Source of the DNA: Panaeolus papilionaceus
Lineage: Eukaryota > Basidiomycota > Agaricomycetes > Agaricales
Length of the DNA: 64,000 nt
Assembly (NCBI GenBank): GCA_015501605.1
Contig: JADNRZ010000005.1
Location: 1,984,001 to 2,048,000 of the forward strand
Direction of reading: 5' to 3'
The position numbers and the translations under genes are program-made. Shown piece by piece: positions 58,124 through 64,000 of the stretch. Numbering within the stretch: position 1 is the first letter of the stretch; each line of letters begins with the position of its first letter. The notes under the pieces are model-generated. The model saw only the letters and a program-made list of their open reading frames with translations. It had not been told where the DNA came from and did not search any database.

Positions 58124-58755
58124 TCGTCTCCCCCACTCTCACCTTTCCTAAAATAGCAAATATTACAAATCATAACGCACACACGTGATCACTTGCGTGT
58201 TTTTTCGTGAAGACCCACCATTCATGTAATATATGTTGCTATTTACCCTCTTGCTATGGACTCGTTGCGAAAATGCTCTAAGCATCACTGTAAAACACAA
58301 CCCCCCACCACCGATGAACACAAGCAGTGCTCATCTTGCCGAGAGTGCCAAAAGGAGCTATCCCGAAAGCACCGCTTGTCAAAAAAAACTGAGAACATGA
58401 CAAACTCCAAGTGCCAACACAACATAGACACCAGAGAAGAGCATGTTGCGAAGCGCCCAAGGAAGGAGTCCTTTTCCGATGAGGAAAGTGAAGTGAGTGA
58501 TGAAGAGAGCTCTGTTATTTTTAGAAAAGTTCAATCCTGTTATATAATGATGTCGTATCTATTACCGGTGTCCTCGTTCTCACTACTGTAGTACTTTTTT
58601 TTATTTTAAACAATCTCATTTAATTTTATTAGTTATCAACGAACACTGGTATGTTTTACTTATCTAGACTTAGAAGTATTTCCAATACTATATGTTCCGT
58701 TGATGATTTTTGATGCGTTGTACGGAAAATCCCGGCGTGAGAGTGGGGGAGACGA
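58124..58755. repeat. Nested inverted repeat inside the CACTA-like element
   Basis: TCGTCTCCCCCACTCTCAC at 58124-58142 recurs inverted at 58737-58755 (19 bp, exact). Just outside each arm is the direct repeat AATGCTAATGA (58105-58115 and 58765-58775). This pattern suggests a smaller element inserted within the larger one, or internal rearrangement. Confidence 0.55.
58256..58591 (+). CDS. Transposon-encoded Cys/His-rich fragment
   Basis: 111 codons. CSKHHCKTQ...KQCSSCRECQKELSRKHR resembles a short zinc-binding module, followed by an acidic DEESEVSDEESS run. It lies wholly inside the CACTA-like element. Probably the first exon of a lost transposase-type gene; the final 25 codons look like intron read-through. 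Confidence 0.4.
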   Translation: MDSLRKCSKHHCKTQPPTTDEHKQCSSCRECQKELSRKHRLSKKTENMTNSKCQHNIDTREEHVAKRPRKESFSDEESEVSDEESSVIFRKVQSCYIMMSYLLPVSSFSLL

Positions 58756-58859
58756 ACGACACTTAATGCTAATGACTGAAATTTACGACGTTAAGGTGCG
58801 CATTTTCCCTTCCAAATTTCCGCCCCTACGGCTTTTCCGCCCCAATTGGGTTCACAGTG

Positions 58860-59348
58860 ATCAGACATATTTATTTTATACCCTGATGGCGCGATGATGG
58901 CGCACACACGTGGAAATGCATGAGCCGAAAGACAGGCCGTGCTTCTCAGATACCAAGACGGTTCACTTGTCCAAACTTATACCTCGGTCCGTATGTCGGA
59001 ATTGCTGTGAAGGACGGTTCAGGAGCGCTTCTTCAGCTTGAAGTTGTTTGGTGATAACAGTTGATAATTGAACTGTAAACTCACCTAATTCAACGGCAGG
59101 TTCGAAGGTCTTATATTCGACGACTCGACATGCGACACAGCGACCACAAGGGCACGACGCATGCTGCTCGAAACTCATAAAATGGTATCCAAATATGAAT
59201 GCGCCTCGTGGTTACGATCTGCCGGGGTAGTTTGCTACAGTTAACAGGGTCAGAAGATGCATTTCCCTAGTAAGTAATTATCCATCTGAATTCATTGACA
59301 ATATCTTCAATGTTTGATGTCTGAGACGAAAACAGTTTCGATGGGCGG
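58860..59348. other. Gene-poor region upstream of AA9 copy 2
   Basis: About 0.5 kb between the transposon end and the AA9 copy 2 TATA box. A 71-codon minus-strand open frame (58963-59178) begins with SFEQHASCPCGRCVAC, unrecognised. Confidence 0.35.
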
Positions 59349-59356
59349 TATAAGAG
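59349..59356 (+). promoter_or_regulatory. TATA-like box of AA9 copy 2
   Basis: TATAAGAG, 55 nt upstream of the ATG at 59404; same relative position as in copy 1. Confidence 0.5.
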
Positions 59357-59403
59357 CTGGGCATGCATCCCATATAACCTTCCAAGGCAACCTATAATTC
59401 AAC

Positions 59404-60444
59404 ATGATCAAGCTTAAGCTGGCAATCGTCTGTTTATTGGCGTTCGGGACGCTTTCTTCCTGCCATTGTAAGTCGACGATGTACCCTTCTAACACACAAC
59501 CCTACTGACCATACTACATCGCGTAGACACATTCCCAACTTTGATCGTCAATGGACAAGATACCCCACAGTGGGTTAACGTCCGTCAGACGAACAACCGT
59601 TATGACCTCAATCCAGTGAGTTTGCCTCCCCTGTCAATGAGCGGCTAGCTGACTTCTAATCGACCCATGACTAGGTAAAGGATGTTAAAAGTATAGACCT
59701 ACGATGCTATACTAGCAGCACAGCGTCGCCTGGAACAGCTACAGTTGCAGCTGGCCAGACAATTGGATTCCGTGCGAGCCAGGCCCTCTATCATGCTGGT
59801 GTACGATAATTTCTTGACATTGATGTTCATTCCAGGCCACTGATTCTCCTCATACTCTAAACATATAGGTCATAAACGTCTACATGGCCAAAGCACCAGG
59901 AAGCGTCAGCGGTTGGGACGGCTCAGGCACCGTTTGGTTCAAAGTCCACGAGATATCTGCCATCACCAACGGCGGTACCAGCATATCGTGGCCTGCAACT
60001 GGTATTGAAACAGTCTCTTTCATGCTTCCAAAGAGCCTCCCGAATGGCGAATATCTTGTCCGGATTGAACAGATCGCCTTACATGCAGCCGCAGCGGGCG
60101 GTGGTAAGTTTTACCCTTATAAAATCGTTCGACGGCAATCTGAACTCTTTCGATAGTTGAATTTATCTGGGCTGTGGTCAGGTTAAAGTTATAAACGGTG
60201 GTAGTGGTACTCCAGGGCCATTGGTCGCGATACCTGGTGTTTATACTGGAAACGAGCCAGGTATCAAGATCGATATTTACTATCGTAAGTTCTTATCGCC
60301 CCCTTTCGTTCGAAGGTTAACCTATATTTACTTCAATAGCCACTCCCGCTTCGTATACCCAACCTGGACCTGTAGGTGTACCTCTCAATTGGTCTTGTAC
60401 ACAATTTCTGAATCAACTTTTTGTAGGCTGTCTGGAGGGGTTGA
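59404..60444 (+). pseudogene. AA9 lytic polysaccharide monooxygenase copy 2, frameshifted
   Basis: Same seven-exon plan as copy 1: 59404-59467, 59527-59615, 59675-59800, 59869-60103, 60157-60284, 60340-60371, 60427-60444. Signal peptide, N-terminal His21 (SCH|YTFPTL), second His (ALYHAG), WDGSGTVWFKVHE and LPNGEYLVRIEQIALH are all intact. At the start of exon 5 one base is missing: that exon is 128 nt against 129 in copy 1, and the family E/Q-F-Y reads E-F-I. Translation then stops after about 12 residues, so the axial copper Tyr, the CAQ motif and the last 45 residues are lost. If the missing base is a sequencing error, this is a second functional AA9. All splice sites are GT-AG, including the one that is GC in copy 1. 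Confidence 0.82.
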
Positions 60445-61138
60445 AGAACGTGCTTATTTATTGAATAAAGTGCTAAATTGTATTCGTATCTCTATCTATG
60501 CCTGTCGTACAGATATTTTAACAGATAAGAACATATTTGTGCCTTGTCGAATTATCAGCGAGAGACGATCACGCCTCCTGCACCAAACTATGTTTTGGCG
60601 CTTATTATCCGACGTTGATCCTCAGCCATACCCTCGTTATCAAATTATCCGCATTTTAACCCCAGTGCACACTCACTCTTCGGCATGATTCTAAATCGAA
60701 ACCCGAGGCTCTTTTCTGTGCAAAGGTCCAAGTTGCTTCCACCGTCAACGATGCCAATCAGGTACGTGACGCATAAAGAAACGAGCGTTTGCCACTTCGC
60801 CCGACCCCACTCGTATCATTGACACCGAATCACTAAGCGAGTGGAGCTGAGGTGTTCAGTCTCGTCAACTTGTCGGGTCCTAGGTAGTAGGATGCTGCCG
60901 TCTGTTTCCGTGCGCGGCTGCCAGCGTTGGGCAGTTGGAACGCATGCTCTGCATCTCGTAGTGGTGACAAACCTCTGTTATCATTTGCTCTACACTTGGC
61001 ATATATTTAGCTTGCTCCGGGGGGCTTGACGAGGCATTGCTGAGCAGTAAAAATAAGCCAGTCCTTAGCGACGAACCACATGAGTGGTGAGGAGCAAGTT
61101 ATCACGAGGTTGAGAACCAGATGTTGCCGCGCAGCGGC
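60445..61138. other. Gene-poor region between AA9 copy 2 and the AA9 remnant
   Basis: About 0.7 kb. A short coding-like run (KVQVASTVNDANQ followed by GTACGTGAC, about 60725-60770) may be a relic exon. No complete gene. Confidence 0.35.
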
Positions 61139-61263
61139 TATAAAAGTGAGTCTTGAGTGGCAGATAAAGTAGTAGTGTCGTTTCTGCTTTTGAAAATGCT
61201 CGCTTTAAAACTCGCGTCGCTGGCCTCTTTCGCTACTTTGGTACTACTCCATACCCACTATTG
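61139..61263 (+). pseudogene. AA9 5' remnant: TATA box and signal peptide only
   Basis: TATAAAAG at 61139-61146 lies 57 nt before an ATG at 61196. The frame reads MLALKLASLASFATLVLLHTHY, which matches the signal peptide plus first mature residues of the two AA9 copies (KLAVASLLSFATLVSCHYTF), and then leaves the AA9 sequence. It is a truncated third copy of the array, broken at the first intron position. Confidence 0.6.
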
Positions 61264-61657
61264 CAGTCTAGTGATTGGCCAAAGGAAGCGGTCAAGTCCC
61301 CTCTAAATGTGTCCTCCTCGCCCTCCTCGTCCAGTGCCGGATTAGAATCCAGCGCCAATGTTGGGGTATCAAAGCCTTTGGGGGTAAGACATCTCAAACG
61401 CGTTCCAATGGCATGCCTGTCGTGTCGCAGACGAAAGATCAAGGTAGATTTATAAGTGACTGTCGACAGCAAATGCGAACTGACATCTGTGTAGTGTCTC
61501 CCATCAGATGCGAAGGGAACTCGGTGTCAGCGCTGCGTTGAACGTAATGTCGAGTGTGTGATTCCCCCGGCGCCATACACAGGGCCGGCTTCAGATAGAC
61601 CTAGGCTAATCGAATTCACCTCCCATGAGAGCTCTGAGTTGAATCACGGACTTTGAA
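61264..61657 (+). pseudogene. Zn(II)2Cys6 transcription-factor fragment
   Basis: After a Ser-rich run (SSSPSSSSAGLESS) the frame gives VPMACLSCRRRKIK, the first half of a fungal zinc cluster. A 26-nt gap follows, then KCELTS, an in-frame TAG and DAKGTRCQRCVERNVECVIPP, supplying the remaining Cys (C-x2-C-x6-C). The frame ends at a TGA at about 61655, with no activation domain or fungal-TF middle homology region. The interrupting stop and the lack of the rest of the protein mark a broken gene, butted directly to the AA9 signal-peptide remnant. Confidence 0.6.
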
Positions 61658-62114
61658 TTTCATGACATCAAGTTGTAGCATGTAACCAATACTCCATCGT
61701 TGACTGACTTGATTATATCCCGTCTCACACTCGAAATACCAGATTACGAGAGAAATAAATTTCTAAATACCAATTAATGGATAACAACTAGGGTATCATC
61801 TTGTATCACAAAAGTTATCGACCTAAAAACGACGTTTGACATTAAATTTGCTAGATCATAACCTGCTGCGCCAACCTACTGAAGCCCAACGATTTCAGCC
61901 TTGACTGGAGCTGTAAGTTCATAGTGCAAGGTGAGAGCCAGCAGCAACGGAACAAATCCATTCGACGTAGCCATCGACTCCGACCATGTCCAAAGGTTAT
62001 CCTGGATCGATTCCGCAATTTATCTCGGTGTCTTCGAAATAGAGCAAGGTAATATGGGTGATGTTGGTCCTTAGTTGACCGAATCGTCAGACAACAGTGC
62101 AATTATAGAGGGTA
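61658..62114. other. Gene-poor region before the MITE
   Basis: About 0.45 kb, AT-rich, only an 83-codon minus-strand open frame (61851-62102) without recognisable features. Confidence 0.35.
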
Positions 62115-62761
62115 CAGTATCCCACCGTCACATGACACACGAATACACAATGACACAGTGAGGTAAAGATTGCACACGCGCACTGGTATACGTGAACGCA
62201 CACTTATTATTATGCACGCGTTTTAGTCAATAGGTAGTAGAGATTGTACCTAGAAAAGCATGAGGCCATAGAATGTCTCCGCCAATTAATATCTATGAAA
62301 CAATGAAAATATGATGTGTGAAAATGGTCCTTCACAAAAAATCTATTGGCATGCTGCGCAACAACAAGCAACTGCACATATATGAAGCATATACCAAATT
62401 TTTCAGTTTAAGCAGGAGTATATGTATCCCAAAACTCAGAGTGAACAGACCAACGGTTCAATGTGTAGATCAAATATAATACAATTTATTATTATGGGAG
62501 GACTATGATTGATGCGATCAACCATCGGTTCCAGCCCTATTTTGGCTGGTGTTTCACTCAGTGGGAATGCCATCGAATCGCATCTCACCACCTTTTCTTT
62601 ATTTTCTCTTCATCCTCTTTGTTTTCTCCTTAGATATTTGGCATGGGCATTATATGGACTTGTTACTACATGTAGATTTTTTTTTTATGTACTTTCTCTA
62701 TGTATTCACACTGTTATTTAATTTATGGATTTTTAGCGTGTCACATGACGGTGACATACTG
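62115..62761. mobile_element. MITE flanked by TA (Tc1/mariner-like ends), about 650 bp
   Basis: Left end CAGTAT-cc-CACCGTCAC and right end (inverted) CAGTAT-gt-CACCGTCA match over about 25 bp and extend to TGACAC. A TA dinucleotide lies immediately outside both ends (62113-62114 and 62762-62763), as made by Tc1/mariner/pogo transposases. The interior is AT-rich and has no transposase. Confidence 0.65.
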
Positions 62762-62763
62762 TA

Positions 62764-63096
62764 TTTACGGCCATTCCATCTCGTCCAGACAGGCTCAACA
62801 TACATACCGTTTAACCCGTTGTTGATGGTTCGCTGGTTGTGGAAGTCAATATAGGATAGATTAAGAATAAAATTATGCGCCATTAATTTGCCGCTCTTTG
62901 ATGTATATTACATAACCATGTGGGTTCCTTGGGACTTTGTTGCCGAACGCTGTTGGAGCTTTCAAATATACACAATGACTAACACATAATAATGATGTTT
63001 TTCAAATTGTGACAAGCTTTCGAGAGGGTAAAAGGATTTTAAATAGAAAAGAGCTCAGTATCTGAGTCCAAATACTAGCAGCCTGAAGAATCCAAT
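62764..63096. other. 3' flank of the GH44 gene
   Basis: About 330 bp between the MITE and the GH44 stop codon; AT-rich, no gene seen. The MITE is therefore close to the GH44 3' end. Confidence 0.4.
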
Positions 63097-64000
63097 CTAC
63101 TTCTGTTGGAGGAATACAGCCGTATATGCAGGAACAGCAATATAACTGGCAGATTTAAGAGAGATGGTCGTCTAAAGCAGTCAAGTCAGCACGCCGTGGC
63201 TTCAATGACAGGGCACTCGGAACTTACCTGCCACTTAGCAAGACCAGCGGCACCGCCAAAGTGACGAATGAAGTAGGAACCAGTCGGAACACCAGTAAGA
63301 GCGAACGACTGGACAGCTTTGGGATCCTTGTTGACGATGACCAGTGTAACCTTGTTGTTCTGTGTTCCAGCGTAGACGCCAAAGATGTTGGGGTTGGGGT
63401 TGGTCAGAGTAACCTGGGCACTCCTGCTTCCGAAGTACGTCCCATACCTATTTTTGAAAGAAGACGGCCAATAAGTGGATATGACGAAACAAAAAAAGAA
63501 ATACAAAAAAAAAAAAAAAAGATACAGCACGTACCCACGGTAAAGCCAATATGCTAGACCAACAGGCGAAAGCTCATTTGGGGTGGCCCAGTACTGAGCA
63601 CTATCAAGACCGTACTTTCCGAAGATTCCAAGGGAGTCTACAACAACGAGACCGCCAGAGATGTCTGCTTCGGTGGAGCTCCATTCGCTGATTGACAGCT
63701 TAGTACCTGGGTATATATTGTTTATCATAGTCTTAAAGCGAGGGATAAGGTTGATGTTGTTAGGGTTGGGTTGGTGATTCTCCTGGGGCCCGGTGCCGAC
63801 CCAAGACTCGTCAACATATGTTGGGTCCTATAATGGAAGGTTTTATGAGCGAGGACAGAAAGAAGTAAAAAGGCGATGGATCAAAATTACCCAGAAGCTA
63901 CGAGTAGCACGCAGTCTGAGGGCCTTGTTTTGGTCAGTGTTTGCGCTGGTGTCAGCCTGGAAGTAATAATGGATATCGAGGTAATCCAACAAACGCCTTC
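63097..64000 (-). CDS. GH44 endoglucanase/xyloglucanase, 5'-truncated by window edge
   Basis: Exons seen (minus strand): 63891-64000 (continues beyond the window), 63535-63827, 63228-63447, 63097-63171; about 230 C-terminal residues. GH44 enzymes cleave beta-1,4-glucan and xyloglucan. Family sequence: LLDYLDIHYYFQADTSAN, DPTYVDESWVGTGPQ, NLIPRFKTMINNIYPGTKLSISEWSS (Glu of SISEW being the catalytic nucleophile), IFGKYGLDSAQYWATP, and the C-terminal beta-domain ending YIAVPAYTAVFLQQ. The N-terminus with signal peptide and acid/base Glu is outside the window. With the AA9 genes it suggests plant cell-wall degradation. Confidence 0.9.

Larger units (their letters stand above)
57116..58859. mobile_element. 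CACTA-like non-autonomous DNA transposon, about 1.74 kb
   Basis: Terminal inverted repeats CACTGTGAACCCA (57116-57128 and, inverted, 58847-58859) are followed on both sides by GGCGGAAAA and further GGCGGAAA/CCGCC subterminal repeats. Flanks both read ATC next to the element, a possible 3-bp target duplication. CACT-beginning termini, subterminal repeats and a 3-bp duplication are the hallmarks of the CACTA/EnSpm group. An open frame inside (58256-58591) encodes a Cys/His-rich segment (HHCKTQPPTTDEHKQCSSC) with an acidic tail, as found at the start of transposon proteins, but no transposase core is present. Confidence 0.7.

Overview
The window is nuclear DNA from a filamentous basidiomycete, most likely a wood- or litter-decaying agaricomycete. 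The evidence is short genes carrying many 45-70 nt GT-AG introns, AA9 polysaccharide monooxygenases and a GH44 glucanase, an HsbA-type secreted protein, a fungal perilipin, an intron-containing tRNA-Asn, and many F-box genes. I could not fix genus or species. All exon coordinates were inferred by eye from splice signals, reading frame and family conservation. Layout: (1) 1-4.6 kb, minus strand: condensin subunit 1 (Cnd1/Ycs4), with its C-terminal end cut by the window edge. (2) 5.5-7.6 kb, plus strand: PIN-like (auxin efflux carrier family) transporter. (3) 9.3-10.1 kb: secreted HsbA-like protein. (4) 10.3-22.2 kb: an F-box-rich block with one LRR-type F-box gene (10.3 kb), three members of an unusual F-box/propeller-like family (A and B minus, C plus), a small secreted six-cysteine knottin-like peptide (19.1 kb) and another F-box gene (20.6 kb). 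(5) 23-28.3 kb: tRNA-Asn(GTT), ATP10 sharing a 172-bp divergent promoter with histone H2A, then an FAAH-type amidase. (6) 28.7-32.6 kb: two more members of the F-box/propeller-like family (D, E), then a single-pass membrane protein with a glycine hinge and cytoplasmic tail. (7) 36.8-38.1 kb: perilipin-like lipid-droplet protein. (8) 40.4-42.7 kb: membrane-anchored class 3 aldehyde dehydrogenase with a 12-nt microexon. (9) 43.6-45.3 kb: sixth family member (F), flanked upstream by an LTR/gag-like remnant. (10) 47.3-48.8 kb: divergent H2A.X-H2B pair. (11) 50.2-53.1 kb: small Ser/Thr-rich membrane protein and a DUF4139 protein. (12) 54-61.7 kb: decaying region with an acid-sphingomyelinase pseudogene, an intact AA9 gene, a CACTA-like transposon, a frameshifted AA9 copy, and an AA9 signal-peptide remnant abutting a broken zinc-cluster gene. 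(13) 62.1-62.8 kb: MITE flanked by TA. (14) 63.1-64 kb: 3' part of a GH44 glucanase gene. The strongest leads are: the six paralogous F-box/propeller-like genes, whose F-box is split by a positionally conserved intron; the knottin-like secreted peptide; MCB plus E-box motifs shared by the two histone promoters and condensin; an SQEL-ended H2A.X beside an H2A lacking SQE; and the graded decay of the AA9 array next to transposons. Functionally the window mixes chromosome and histone genes (condensin, H2A, H2A.X, H2B), plant-biomass attack (AA9, GH44), lipid metabolism (perilipin, amidase, aldehyde dehydrogenase) and expanded SCF-type F-box receptors. No CRISPR array, rRNA gene or secondary-metabolite core gene was seen.
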